Below, one piece after another: positions 33,056-41,708 of a stretch of DNA of 64,000 bases. The position numbers and the translations under genes were made by a program. This stretch comes from Pacificispira sp002696645 (GTDB lineage Bacteria > Pseudomonadota > Alphaproteobacteria > UBA8366 > Aestuariispiraceae), in contig NZ_JBLZHU010000008.1 of assembly GCF_048892425.1 (NCBI RefSeq), positions 1-64,000 on the forward strand, written 5' to 3'. The notes under the pieces are model-generated. The model saw nothing but the letters and a program-made list of their open reading frames with translations. It was not told the DNA's origin and searched no databases. Positions within the stretch are counted from its first letter, which is position 1. The number at the start of each line of letters is the position of its first letter.

Positions 33056-34738
33056 CGCCTGATCAATCGTCTGTTCAAACTCTGCCATCGAACCGCCGAC
33101 ACCATGGGCCTGTAGCATGGATCGTAAATTGTCACTGGCCCCGGTGATGAAAAACCGCACGCCGACCTGCTGTGCCTTTCGTGCCGTTCCTTCCAGAACA
33201 TTGGCAGCGGTCGAATCCAGGAATGGCACCTGTGACAGGTCGATTATGACATGTTTGCGCCGTTCTGAAATGCGATCCAGAACGCGCCCGACAGTGCTGG
33301 CCGCCCCAAAGAAAAACGCCCCCGAAATGCGATAGACTTCCGCATCCAGCGCATTCCCCTGCCCGGCATCTATCAGGTCCTTATCTTCCGAAATACGATC
33401 TGATTGATCGCTGACCATCAGCGGCGTTTCGCTTTCAATCGCCAGGTTCTTACCCATGCGGTTGATAAACAACAGCGCGCCCAGTGCAACGCCAACGACA
33501 ATCCCTTCTGTCAGGTCCCGCAGCACCACCAGAAGGAATGTCACCACCAATACCAGCAAATCCCCTTTAGAGGATTTTGCCACGGCCAGCATGGCGTGTT
33601 TCTCTACCATATTATAGGCGATCACCACCAGCACGCCCGCCAGACTGGCCAGCGGGATATAGGATGCCAAGGGTGCCGCCAACACCATGAACGCCAGAAT
33701 GATCAAAGAATGCAGCATGCCGGCGACAGGCCCCCTGGCACCGGCACGAACATTGGTGGCGGTCCGGGCAATCGTGCCGGTCACACAAATTCCACCAAAA
33801 AAGGCAGATCCGATATTCGCAACGCCCTGGGCTACCAATTCACAATTGGACCTGTGACGCCGCCCCGTCATACCATCTGCGACAACAGCGGAAAGCAGCG
33901 ATTCAATCGCGCCCAACAGGGCAAAAGCAATGGCATCGGGCAGCACCGCCAATGCTTTATTGAATGAAAAATCCGGCAATTCCGGCACGGGAAGACTGGA
34001 TGGAATGCCGCCAAACCGCGTGCCAATCGTCTCCACCGGCAAGGCCAAAAATGTGGCGATCAGAGAACACAGAACAACGGCAATCAGAATTCCGGGCCAG
34101 GACGGCCGCCACCGACGCTGCGCCAGAATCACCAACACTGTTAACAAAGACAGCGCCACGGCCGCAGGTGTGATGGAGCCCGCAGACTCCGCCAGAACGG
34201 TCACTTTCGGAACAAAGGCTGATGGTTCTCTCGCTACAAGAGAAAGCCCAAAGAAGTCCTTGATCTGACTCGTGAAAATGATGACGCCAATTCCAGCAGT
34301 GAAACCGATTGTAACGGGATAGGGAATAAGCTTTATGAAGGTCCCGATCCGCGCATAGCCTATCGCCAACAGGAAGACGCCCGACATCATCGTCGCCAGG
34401 ATCAGGCCATCAATCCCATGCCTTTCCGCTGTTGCGGCCACAAGGACGATAAACGCCCCGGCAGGCCCCCCGATCTGAAACCGGCTGCCCCCCAGCAGGG
34501 ACACCAGAAAGCCCCCGACAATCGCCGTGAACAGGCCCCGTTCAGGGGATACGCCAGACGCAATTGCAATAGCCATGGACAACGGCATGGCGACAATCGC
34601 TACGGTTAATCCGGCCAGCGCATCGGACCGGAAATGCGACAGGCCGTAGCCTTCCCGAAACACTGTCAACAGTTTCGGGGTGAACAAATCCCGGAATCCA
34701 ACCGTTTGGTCGGGGTCTGGTGGGCGTCCTGATGACAT
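33020..34738 (-). CDS. SulP-family anion transporter with STAS domain
   Basis: A ~572-residue SLC26/SulP transporter. The N-terminal transport domain has the family stretch DALAGLTVAIVAMPLSMAIAIASGV and GGSRFQIGGPAGAFIVLV; the cytoplasmic STAS domain (~455-560) includes VIIDLSQVPFLDSTAANVLEG. Members move bicarbonate (BicA), sulfate or other anions; the substrate cannot be read from sequence. Its location beside sbtAB and nhaA favours bicarbonate. The start at 34738 (MSSGRPPDPDQ) is chosen by family, but its ribosome-binding site is weak; an upstream ATG is possible. Tail-to-tail overlap of 36 bp with sbtB. Confidence 0.85.
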   Translation of the reverse strand: MSSGRPPDPDQTVGFRDLFTPKLLTVFREGYGLSHFRSDALAGLTVAIVAMPLSMAIAIASGVSPERGLFTAIVGGFLVSLLGGSRFQIGGPAGAFIVLVAATAERHGIDGLILATMMSGVFLLAIGYARIGTFIKLIPYPVTIGFTAGIGVIIFTSQIKDFFGLSLVAREPSAFVPKVTVLAESAGSITPAAVALSLLTVLVILAQRRWRPSWPGILIAVVLCSLIATFLALPVETIGTRFGGIPSSLPVPELPDFSFNKALAVLPDAIAFALLGAIESLLSAVVADGMTGRRHRSNCELVAQGVANIGSAFFGGICVTGTIARTATNVRAGARGPVAGMLHSLIILAFMVLAAPLASYIPLASLAGVLVVIAYNMVEKHAMLAVAKSSKGDLLVLVVTFLLVVLRDLTEGIVVGVALGALLFINRMGKNLAIESETPLMVSDQSDRISEDKDLIDAGQGNALDAEVYRISGAFFFGAASTVGRVLDRISERRKHVIIDLSQVPFLDSTAANVLEGTARKAQQVGVRFFITGASDNLRSMLQAHGVGGSMAEFEQTIDQALEKLRSQNLNI

Positions 34739-34889
34739 CAAATGATCAATCCAAAAAAGGCGAGAAGCCCTTACCCTAATCCCATTGATTGCAGACGGAA
34801 AGGGGTGACGCCGGTGGTGCGACATCAAATACAAATGATGCGCTTTACGCCTTCCCCTTGGGATAAGACTCACGTATAGCCATCAGGTC

Positions 34890-36056
34890 ATGACCGATAA
34901 ACTTATTACCACATCCGATGCCTTGGCAGCGCATTGCCGCACGCTCGCCGGTGCCCCCTGGGTCACCGTTGATACGGAATTTATGCGTGACAAGACCTAT
35001 TGGCCCAAGCTGTGTTTGATCCAGATATCATCCCCAGACCCTGGCACAGAACGCGCGATCGATCCGCTTGCGCCAGACCTGGATATGACCCCGCTCTTCG
35101 ACCTGATGCGTGACAAAAGGACGTTGAAAATCTTTCATGCGGCCCGTCAGGACCTTGAAATATTTTATAATTTGATGGGGGAGGTCCCTGCCCCTCTGTT
35201 TGACAGCCAGGTCGCAGCCATGGTGTGCGGCTATGGTGATCAGATCGGGTATGAGGCGTTGGTAAAGCAGATCTGTTCCGGCGAGTTGGACAAATCCTCC
35301 CGCTTCACTGATTGGGCGAACCGACCGCTAACGGATCGACAACTGACCTATGCCCTGACAGATGTCACACATCTGCGCGATATCTATCTCAGCCTGTCCA
35401 AGCGACTGAAAGAAACCAATCGTGAGCAATGGGTTGAAGAGGAAATGTCTATCCTGTCCAATCCTGATACCTATCGCAATGCGCCGGAAGATGCCTGGAA
35501 ACGGGTCAAAGTGCGCGGTGGCAAGCCAAGATTTCTTCAGATCGTGCGGGAGGTTGCCGCCTGGCGGGAACGGGAAGCGCAAGAACGCGACCTGCCGCGC
35601 AATCGCATCATCAAGGATGATTCCTTATTGGATGTTGCGGGCAGCGCGCCAAAATCTCTGGATGACCTGTCCCGCATTCGGGGCCTCAACCGGGGTTTTG
35701 CCGAAGGTAAGCTGGGTAAGGGATTGCTGGATGCAGTGGCAGCCGCGCAAGCCATTCCAAAGGATCAACTACCGGTCCCAGAAAAGCAGGAACGTCTGCC
35801 ACAGGGCTTGGGTCCTATGACAGATTTGCTTAAGGTATTGCTGAAACGCAACTGTGAAACCGCAGGTGTCGCGACCCGGCTGGTCGCAAATGGCGATGAT
35901 CTGGAACAGATCGCGGCCTATGATAATGCGGATGTGCCCGCCCTGAAGGGGTGGCGCAAAGAATTATTCGGGAAGGACGCCCTGGCCTTGAAAAGTGGCG
36001 TCATTGCATTGACCGGCGGTAAAAATGGCATTGATGTCATTCGGAGGGAGCCATGA
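34890..36056 (+). CDS. rnd: Ribonuclease D
   Basis: A 388-residue 3'-to-5' exoribonuclease for tRNA 3' maturation. The DEDDy exonuclease motifs are VDTEFMRD, HAARQDLEIF and YALTDVTHL. An HRDC domain follows at ~205-290 (REVAAWREREAQERDLPRNRIIKDDSLLDVA). The length is standard. The stop overlaps the start of the M23 gene as ATGA, so the two are co-translated. Confidence 0.93.
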   Translation: MTDKLITTSDALAAHCRTLAGAPWVTVDTEFMRDKTYWPKLCLIQISSPDPGTERAIDPLAPDLDMTPLFDLMRDKRTLKIFHAARQDLEIFYNLMGEVPAPLFDSQVAAMVCGYGDQIGYEALVKQICSGELDKSSRFTDWANRPLTDRQLTYALTDVTHLRDIYLSLSKRLKETNREQWVEEEMSILSNPDTYRNAPEDAWKRVKVRGGKPRFLQIVREVAAWREREAQERDLPRNRIIKDDSLLDVAGSAPKSLDDLSRIRGLNRGFAEGKLGKGLLDAVAAAQAIPKDQLPVPEKQERLPQGLGPMTDLLKVLLKRNCETAGVATRLVANGDDLEQIAAYDNADVPALKGWRKELFGKDALALKSGVIALTGGKNGIDVIRREP

Positions 36057-37306
36057 TCAGGCGCATTCTGGGAGTAGTTTTCGTTGTTGCCATTCTGGTC
36101 GGGCTCGGGTTTGCCGCACGATTTCTCGATATTGGCGGCTCAGGCACGTCGATGGATATCACGGATATCTCAACCTCCACAGAAACCACGACGGATGGTG
36201 CAACACAGCAGACGGAACAATCGGCTACAGATCCCATACCCCCTCTACCCAGTGACGTAGCGGAATCTGTTCCCCCCCAACCTGCAACCGATTCCAATAC
36301 AAACAGCACGGATGACACGTCATTACCGCCGCCCCTGCCGGATTTGCAGGCCACGCAAGAAGATGGTCCATTTCGGCTGAGCCTGCCCATCGACTGTGAA
36401 ATTGGGCGGGATTGCTATATTTTAAGCTTCGTGAATGCTGGCTCTGTGACTGAGCCACGCGACTATACATGCGGCCCGATGACCTATGATGAACATCGTG
36501 GTACCGACTTTCGCCTGTACGATTACGTTCAGTTGGAAAGTGGCACTCAAGTGCTTGCCGCCGCCGCCGGAACGGTCACAAGAATTCGCGATGGTATGCC
36601 CGATGCGAATTTCAAACTGTTCGGCCGCGCCGCTGTCACCAAACGGGGTCGGGGCAATTTTGTCGCCATTGACCATGGCAATGGCTATGTAACCTCTTAT
36701 GCCCATATGCAGCGCGGCTCTATCACAGTCGTACCAGGCGACGAGGTCGTGCGTGGGCAAGTTCTGGGTACGGTTGGCATGTCGGGACTGACTGAATTTC
36801 CCCATGTCCATTTTGAGGTTATGAAAGACGGCCTGTTTATCGATCCGTTCACAAGCGCCGCGCGTCATGAAGGATGCGGCATTAGTGGCACGTCATTGTG
36901 GCAGGACGACGTTGCATCCCTGCTGACCTATCCACGCACATTGGTAATGCGCACCGGCTTTGCCGATCAGATTCTGAACCGGGCTGCGGTCGACTATGCA
37001 CTGTTCAATGCCGACCCCATCCCCACCACATCCACCGCCCTGGTATTCCATGTCTATCTTGCCGGAATTCAGCCCGGTGACGGGTTTGTTGCGGAAATCA
37101 CCGATCCGGCGGGCAATCAATTTGTGCGATCCGGACGACGGTTTGAGGAATTCAGCATGTCCAAGCTGCTGGCGATTGGAAAGCAGGATCTGGCGGAGCC
37201 TCTGATGCCTGGAACCTATACCGGCACTTTCCGATATTTCCGTAAAGATGCCAGCGACACGGATTTGCAGATCATTTCACTGACAGATACTGTCGAGGTC
37301 CAGTAA
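36053..37306 (+). CDS. M23 (LytM) peptidase, membrane-anchored
   Basis: A 417-residue envelope protein. Residues 5-27 form a membrane anchor or uncleaved signal. A Ser/Thr-rich linker covers ~35-110. The LytM domain (~135-275) has the zinc-site equivalents HRGTDFRL (His and Asp) and FPHVHFEV (HxH), with AIDHGNGYVTSYAHM between. The C-terminal ~130 residues resemble a beta-sandwich of unknown role. It should cut peptide cross-links in peptidoglycan or activate amidases. It overlaps rnd by 4 bp and ends 4 bp before the convergent carbonic-anhydrase gene. Confidence 0.85.
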   Translation: MIRRILGVVFVVAILVGLGFAARFLDIGGSGTSMDITDISTSTETTTDGATQQTEQSATDPIPPLPSDVAESVPPQPATDSNTNSTDDTSLPPPLPDLQATQEDGPFRLSLPIDCEIGRDCYILSFVNAGSVTEPRDYTCGPMTYDEHRGTDFRLYDYVQLESGTQVLAAAAGTVTRIRDGMPDANFKLFGRAAVTKRGRGNFVAIDHGNGYVTSYAHMQRGSITVVPGDEVVRGQVLGTVGMSGLTEFPHVHFEVMKDGLFIDPFTSAARHEGCGISGTSLWQDDVASLLTYPRTLVMRTGFADQILNRAAVDYALFNADPIPTTSTALVFHVYLAGIQPGDGFVAEITDPAGNQFVRSGRRFEEFSMSKLLAIGKQDLAEPLMPGTYTGTFRYFRKDASDTDLQIISLTDTVEVQ

Positions 37307-37310
37307 GCCT

Positions 37311-37835
37311 TTATGTCAGGCTGGCTTTATGATTCTGCGCCAGCCCGACATAATGGGATTGCGTCCAGGTCATCATTTCCCGGTCTTTGTCGGTCAACGG
37401 GCGGGCGTATTTCGCAGGCCACCCCGTCCACAATTCCCCGGTTTTCACGCGCTTTCCAGGCGTGATCAGGGCACCCGCAGCAACCATGCCACCGGTTTCA
37501 ACCACCGCGCCATCCATAATCACCGCCTTCATCCCAACGAAGGCGCGGTCTTCCAGCGTACAGGCATGCAACAGCGCCATATGACCAACGGCAATATCAT
37601 CGCCGATATAGGTCCCCTGCCCCTTTGAAGACACATGGATCACGGTGCCGTCCTGAATATTCGTGCGGGCCCCGATGCGAATTTCGTTGACATCACCCCG
37701 CAGGATACAGCCATACCATATGCTGGACTGTGCCCCGATATGGACGTCCCCGATGACTTTGGCGCCGGGCGCAACAAAGACATTTTCTCCCAGTACTGGC
37801 ATCACGCCGCCAAAGGGCAGGATATCATCGCTCAT
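37311..37835 (-). CDS. Gamma-class carbonic anhydrase family protein
   Basis: A 174-residue left-handed beta-helix protein with hexapeptide repeats (GDVHIG, GDVNEIRIG, and similar). The three zinc histidines are in VIHVS and VGHMALLHAC. Length and motifs match the YrdA/PaaY-type gamma-CA group, whose hydration activity varies. It is the last of four overlapping genes (start overlaps the murI stop by 4 bp). A link to bicarbonate handling by the sbt genes 3 kb away is possible only. Confidence 0.88.
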   Translation of the reverse strand: MSDDILPFGGVMPVLGENVFVAPGAKVIGDVHIGAQSSIWYGCILRGDVNEIRIGARTNIQDGTVIHVSSKGQGTYIGDDIAVGHMALLHACTLEDRAFVGMKAVIMDGAVVETGGMVAAGALITPGKRVKTGELWTGWPAKYARPLTDKDREMMTWTQSHYVGLAQNHKASLT

Positions 37836-38767
37836 ACCGTTTCGCTTTCATCTGTATTCGGGCCCTCCAATTTGGGCTCTTCTTGGTCGGTTGCAGACAT
37901 CGGCTCATCTGCTGCAATGCCGCTGAGATGTTTAAACGGTGTCAGTGCACCATAGAACCGTTGGGCAATATCACGCACACGGGTCGGATCGCCGCTGGTC
38001 AGAAAATCCACCCCCGGCAATTCTGTGGGTGCACGTCGGTATTCGGGATGCCTATCCAGATAGGATATCAGGCTGGCGGTGACAACGCTGGGCTGGTCCA
38101 TAATTTTGACCTCCGCCGGCAAGGCCGCCCTGAAATCCTGTTCGATCAGCGGGAAATGCGTGCACCCCAATACGACCAGATCAAGCTTTGATCGCCCCGC
38201 TTTCGCCAAAAGCTGTTCGCAATAGCGGGCAACCCCGCGTGTGATCAGGTCGTCACTCAGCCCTTCCTCAATCGCCTCCACCAGCCGTGGACAGGCCTGT
38301 TGAATAACAGAAACGGAACGAAGCCTGCGTTTCACTTCCTCTGGATAGGCCTTGCTTTCCACCGTGCGCCGGGTCGCAAATATGCCGATGGTTTTTGCCT
38401 GTTGCTTGGGCGCATAAGGCGAAGGTCCCTGCACATACCAGCTCTGGTCCGTCAGTGCCTCCACCATTGGCACAAAGACCCCCAGGATCCGACATGTCGG
38501 CGCATAGCCCGGCAGCCATTCCTGCTGAAGCCTGCGCAATGCGATGGCTGAGGCCGTGTTGCAGGCAATGATGACCAACCCGCAGCCGCGATCGATCAGG
38601 TCCTTCACGCGCCGCCGCGTCAGTTGATAAATTTCCGTATCGGATCGCATGCCATAAGGCGCATAAGCATGATCGCCCAGATACACGAACCGTTCCTCTG
38701 GCAGCGATGCGGCCAATGCCCGCAACACGGTTAACCCACCATGACCAGAATCAAACACGCCAATCAT
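37832..38767 (-). CDS. murI: Glutamate racemase
   Basis: A 311-residue racemase making D-glutamate for peptidoglycan. It starts MIGVFDSGHGGLTVL. The catalytic cysteines lie in IIACNTASA (Cys69) and LGCTHFPL. The protein is somewhat long, with an extra acidic C-terminal tail after ~280. It overlaps its neighbours by 4 bp on both sides (ATGA). Confidence 0.95.
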   Translation of the reverse strand: MIGVFDSGHGGLTVLRALAASLPEERFVYLGDHAYAPYGMRSDTEIYQLTRRRVKDLIDRGCGLVIIACNTASAIALRRLQQEWLPGYAPTCRILGVFVPMVEALTDQSWYVQGPSPYAPKQQAKTIGIFATRRTVESKAYPEEVKRRLRSVSVIQQACPRLVEAIEEGLSDDLITRGVARYCEQLLAKAGRSKLDLVVLGCTHFPLIEQDFRAALPAEVKIMDQPSVVTASLISYLDRHPEYRRAPTELPGVDFLTSGDPTRVRDIAQRFYGALTPFKHLSGIAADEPMSATDQEEPKLEGPNTDESETV

Positions 38768-39357
38768 TCATGCGGCTCCTCAGCCAAAACCCTGATGCCA
38801 GGCCACCTGCCTTGCCAGTGCTTTTGCTGAACCCGCTGCAAGAACCGGTCCACGCGATCCGGTGCCGTCGGGCGCAAGAAACCAGCAAACAGGTCCTGCA
38901 ATCCATAGGCTGAGATAATCTCGATTCGATCCTGAACAGCATTCACTTTGTGCAATCGAACAGCAATTGCCGTCGCGGTTTCCAGCCAGAAAGATATCGC
39001 ATCCTTAATATCACGATAAGGTCGGTCGCCATGTTTCAGATGCATGCGCGCCTGATTGCGCACTTGCCATAAGGCACCGGGCTCTTCTGTGTTTAATCGA
39101 TTTTCAAAGGCTGCTTCGCTGTCTTGCGACAGGTCGGCGGGGTCGAAATACAGCACATCAATATCGTCCTGCAGGGGCACAACACCCCCATCGCCGAAGT
39201 CACGATCCCAGATCAGATTGCGCAGGAACCCCGCCCCGATCCAGGCATCCGCCCCCAGAACCGCGCGACAGATTTCCAGGCGCCGCATTCGGGTTTCATC
39301 GGCGTGCAATGCCGCGGTCAATTGGTCGGCCAAGGGGCCCTGTTCCAGCGGGGTCAT
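38764..39357 (-). CDS. Nucleotidyltransferase-family protein (DUF925 type)
   Basis: A 197-residue protein with the DUF925 pattern: IGAGFLRNLIWD, then PLQDDIDVLYFDP, LNTEEPGALWQVRNQARMH and DAISFWLETATAIAVRL. The paired acidic residues in DDIDV resemble a nucleotidyltransferase metal site. Substrate unknown. It sits between argC and murI with 4 bp overlaps at both ends, a conserved-looking coupling but not one that explains its job. Confidence 0.8.
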   Translation of the reverse strand: MTPLEQGPLADQLTAALHADETRMRRLEICRAVLGADAWIGAGFLRNLIWDRDFGDGGVVPLQDDIDVLYFDPADLSQDSEAAFENRLNTEEPGALWQVRNQARMHLKHGDRPYRDIKDAISFWLETATAIAVRLHKVNAVQDRIEIISAYGLQDLFAGFLRPTAPDRVDRFLQRVQQKHWQGRWPGIRVLAEEPHE

Positions 39358-40322
39358 TCAATCCGCGCGGTGCGGTCCAGGCCTTCACCCTCAGGCAGGC
39401 CCAGCATGATATTCAGATTCTGCACCGCCTGACCGGATGCACCCTTGCCCAGGTTATCCAACTGGCCGATGACGACGGCCTGCCCTTCCATTGCATTACC
39501 AACCACATGCAGGCGCAATTGATTGGTGCCGTTCAACGCTTCAGGGTCCAGCTTTGTTGCAGAAAGGCTGTCTGACAACGGCGCGACGGTCACATAGGTC
39601 TGGCCCGCATAATGGGTCTCCAGGGCGGCGTGGATTTCCTCAACACTGGGTTTATCAGGCAGCGCCCACAATTGCAGAGGTATCTGAACCAGCATTCCCT
39701 GCACGAAGCGACCAACGCTGGGAACGAAAAGCGGCCGATGCATCAGGCCGCCCCAGGTTTGAATTTCCGGTACATGTTTGTGGGCAAGCCCCAAGCCATA
39801 GACCCGAAAGGCTTCATCGGTATGGTCAGGCGATGCGGGATCCTCAAAGGCTGCAATCAATTGTTTACCACCGCCGCTATACCCTGACACCGCATTAATC
39901 GTGACAGGCCAATCGGCTGGCACCAGACCCGCCTGAACCAAAGGGTGCAGCATCGCGACAGAGGTGATGGCATAACAACCGGGATTGGTGACCCGCGTGC
40001 TGGACGCGATATCTGACCGGCTGTTGGCGGCATATTCTGGAAACCCATAGGCCCAGCCTGGCGCAACCCGATGCGCAGACGAGGCATCAATGACCCGTGT
40101 GTTTGGGTTATCGATCAGACGAACGGCTTCCTTTGCTGCATCATCTGGCAAGCACAGGATCACGATATCTGCGGCATTCAATGCCTCGCGACGGGCAGCG
40201 GGATCCTTACGACGGTCGCCTTCCAGCCGGATAAAATCCAAACCCTCGCGCCCTTCGATCCTGCTTTTAATTTGCAGACCGGTGGTTCCCGCTTCGCCAT
40301 CAATGAAAATCGTCGCAGCCAT
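39354..40322 (-). CDS. argC: N-acetyl-gamma-glutamyl-phosphate reductase (type 2)
   Basis: A 322-residue reductase of arginine biosynthesis in the shorter type-2 family common in alphaproteobacteria. The NADP site is IFIDGEAGTTGLQI (5-18), and the catalytic cysteine is Cys116 in TNPGCYAI. The SGGGKQLI block is present. The ATG at 40322 was chosen because the upstream extension to 40466 has no family match. It is the first gene of a four-gene overlapping chain. Confidence 0.94.
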   Translation of the reverse strand: MAATIFIDGEAGTTGLQIKSRIEGREGLDFIRLEGDRRKDPAARREALNAADIVILCLPDDAAKEAVRLIDNPNTRVIDASSAHRVAPGWAYGFPEYAANSRSDIASSTRVTNPGCYAITSVAMLHPLVQAGLVPADWPVTINAVSGYSGGGKQLIAAFEDPASPDHTDEAFRVYGLGLAHKHVPEIQTWGGLMHRPLFVPSVGRFVQGMLVQIPLQLWALPDKPSVEEIHAALETHYAGQTYVTVAPLSDSLSATKLDPEALNGTNQLRLHVVGNAMEGQAVVIGQLDNLGKGASGQAVQNLNIMLGLPEGEGLDRTARIE

Positions 40323-40581
40323 TCCAAATGTCCTTCTGTCCCAACAAGGTGCCCTTGATACAGGGCTTTGCCACCTCTCGCAAATAAGGACTATTGCGCC
40401 AACTGCAATGCATTTCCTTTGGATCGACAGCTGACCTGCCGTCTTAAAATGATATATTTTTAGCACCCCCGATTTCTATTGCAGGACGGGGGGGCGACAG
40501 GCCACAGTCCGGCCCCTATATAGGGGGTGAGCAAATTAGTCCCTTACCTTGCCCCAAGGCTGAACAGGAATTCGCAATCGC
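40323..40581. promoter_or_regulatory. Divergent promoter region of argC and a membrane-protein gene
   Basis: This 259 bp gap contains the perfect palindrome CCCCTATATAGGGG at 40513-40526, which could be an operator or the -10 region of the plus-strand gene. A second G-run pair (CACCCCC/GGGGGG) surrounds 40463-40495. No ORF with a credible start is seen. Confidence 0.45.
40513..40526. promoter_or_regulatory. Perfect 14 bp palindrome CCCCTATATAGGGG
   Basis: The dyad lies 55 bp before the start of the plus-strand membrane-protein gene and 190 bp upstream of argC. It may be a regulator site. No known factor was recognised. Confidence 0.45.
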
Positions 40582-41292
40582 ATGCAGAAACTTTCTATTT
40601 CCAGCATTATCACCCGCAGTTTGACGACTCTGAAAGATAATTTTGCTGCTTTTTTTATGATCAGCTTCCTCATGAAGATTGTGACCCTTCTGCTGATGAT
40701 GACTTTAGGGGTCTATGACCTGATGAAAATCGGCATGATGAGCCCCGCAGACATGGCCCAGACTCCAGGTGGCCTGTTTGGCAGCTATGCCTCCCTCATG
40801 CTGGCTACGATTGCGCCATCCATGTTGGCATTGGGCATGATAACCGTGGGCACAGTCGCCTATTTGCAGGGCGATCCGACAACCATTGGGGACTGCATAA
40901 AACAAGGGCTGCGAAAATCTGTCCCTTTGATTCTTTTAGGTCTGATCACCGGGTTTGCGGTCAGTTTTGGCATGATGTTGCTGATTATTCCGGGCCTGAT
41001 CATTCTGGCCGTCTGGTTTGTTGCCGGGCCCGTGCTGATGGTTGAAAATTCTGGCGTGATAAAATCCTTAACGCGCAGTATGGCGCTGACGACAGATGCG
41101 CGGGGCATGATCATCGCCCTGGTCGCACTAATCTTTATTATCAGCCTTGTCGTCAGCAGCATCACGCTGTTTCTGGTAATGTCCTTTGGCATAATCGGCT
41201 CGGTTATTCTGACAGCGGTTGATGCGCTGTTTCTGGCATATGGCTGTATCGTCTGCGTTGTCGTCTATATGGATTTGAAGAACGCAGCCTAG
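40582..41292 (+). CDS. Integral membrane protein (YciC/GDPD-membrane-domain-like)
   Basis: A 236-residue protein with about six hydrophobic segments and a short N-terminal amphipathic stretch (MQKLSISSIITRSLTTLKDN). The RSMALTTDARG and GLITGFAVSFG..IIPGLIILAVWFVAGPV segments resemble the UPF0259/YciC and glycerophosphodiesterase membrane-domain group. No catalytic residues are visible. Function unknown. A CATGCGCCCGCATG repeat pair begins at its stop codon. Confidence 0.7.
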   Translation: MQKLSISSIITRSLTTLKDNFAAFFMISFLMKIVTLLLMMTLGVYDLMKIGMMSPADMAQTPGGLFGSYASLMLATIAPSMLALGMITVGTVAYLQGDPTTIGDCIKQGLRKSVPLILLGLITGFAVSFGMMLLIIPGLIILAVWFVAGPVLMVENSGVIKSLTRSMALTTDARGMIIALVALIFIISLVVSSITLFLVMSFGIIGSVILTAVDALFLAYGCIVCVVVYMDLKNAA

Positions 41293-41293
41293 A

Positions 41294-41352
41294 GCATCAT
41301 GCGCCCGCATGCGCTCACTCAGACTTTCATGCGCCCGCATGCGCTCGCTCAG
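41294..41352. repeat. Two CATGCGCCCGCATG repeat copies between convergent genes
   Basis: Two copies of CATGCGCCCGCATGCGCTC begin at 41298 and 41328 (period 30), each followed by a CACTCAG or GCTCAGG tail. The core is identical to copies two and three of the array at 15072-15161. The copies lie between a plus-strand stop (41292) and a minus-strand stop (41361). Confidence 0.85.
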
Positions 41353-41360
41353 GCTTTGCT

Positions 41361-41576
41361 CTACGCAGTCGCTGGGGTTGTAGCCGTATTTTCTGCCCCT
41401 GCTTTGGGTGCCCAGAACCGCTCATGAAGGGTATAGGCGACGGTCTGGACCATCGGTTCCACGATCCCGATCCCCAAGGCAATGCGCCAGTCACCGGACA
41501 GGATATAGGCAACCGTTATCGCGACCGTCAGGTGCATCACCGCGTAACTTGCTGTCTTTTTGATCTGTCTGGCCAT
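41361..41576 (-). CDS. DUF2061 family small membrane protein
   Basis: A 71-residue protein with two hydrophobic segments: KTASYAVMHLTVAITVAYIL and IALGIGIVEPMVQTVAYTL with HERFWAP after it. This fits DUF2061. Function unknown. The upstream region holds a Fur-box-like palindrome 44 bp before the start, suggesting iron control. Confidence 0.85.
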   Translation of the reverse strand: MARQIKKTASYAVMHLTVAITVAYILSGDWRIALGIGIVEPMVQTVAYTLHERFWAPKAGAENTATTPATA

Positions 41577-41619
41577 CGTACTGCCCTATCATTTGCTGTT
41601 TACTGTCTCCTATAATTAA

Positions 41620-41634
41620 GAATGATTCTCATTC
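41620..41634. promoter_or_regulatory. Fur-box-like palindrome
   Basis: GAATGATTCTCATTC is a perfect inverted repeat, GAATGA/TCATTC around TTC, and contains the AATGATTCTCATT core typical of Fur sites. It lies 44 bp upstream of the DUF2061 start on the minus strand. Binding by Fur or a related regulator is inferred from sequence only. Confidence 0.65.
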
Positions 41635-41708
41635 GCATCAAGAGAGAAACAAGAAAATATTTTTGGATTGCAAACAAGAAATCTGTCGCCGATCAGTGTT
41701 ACAGAATT

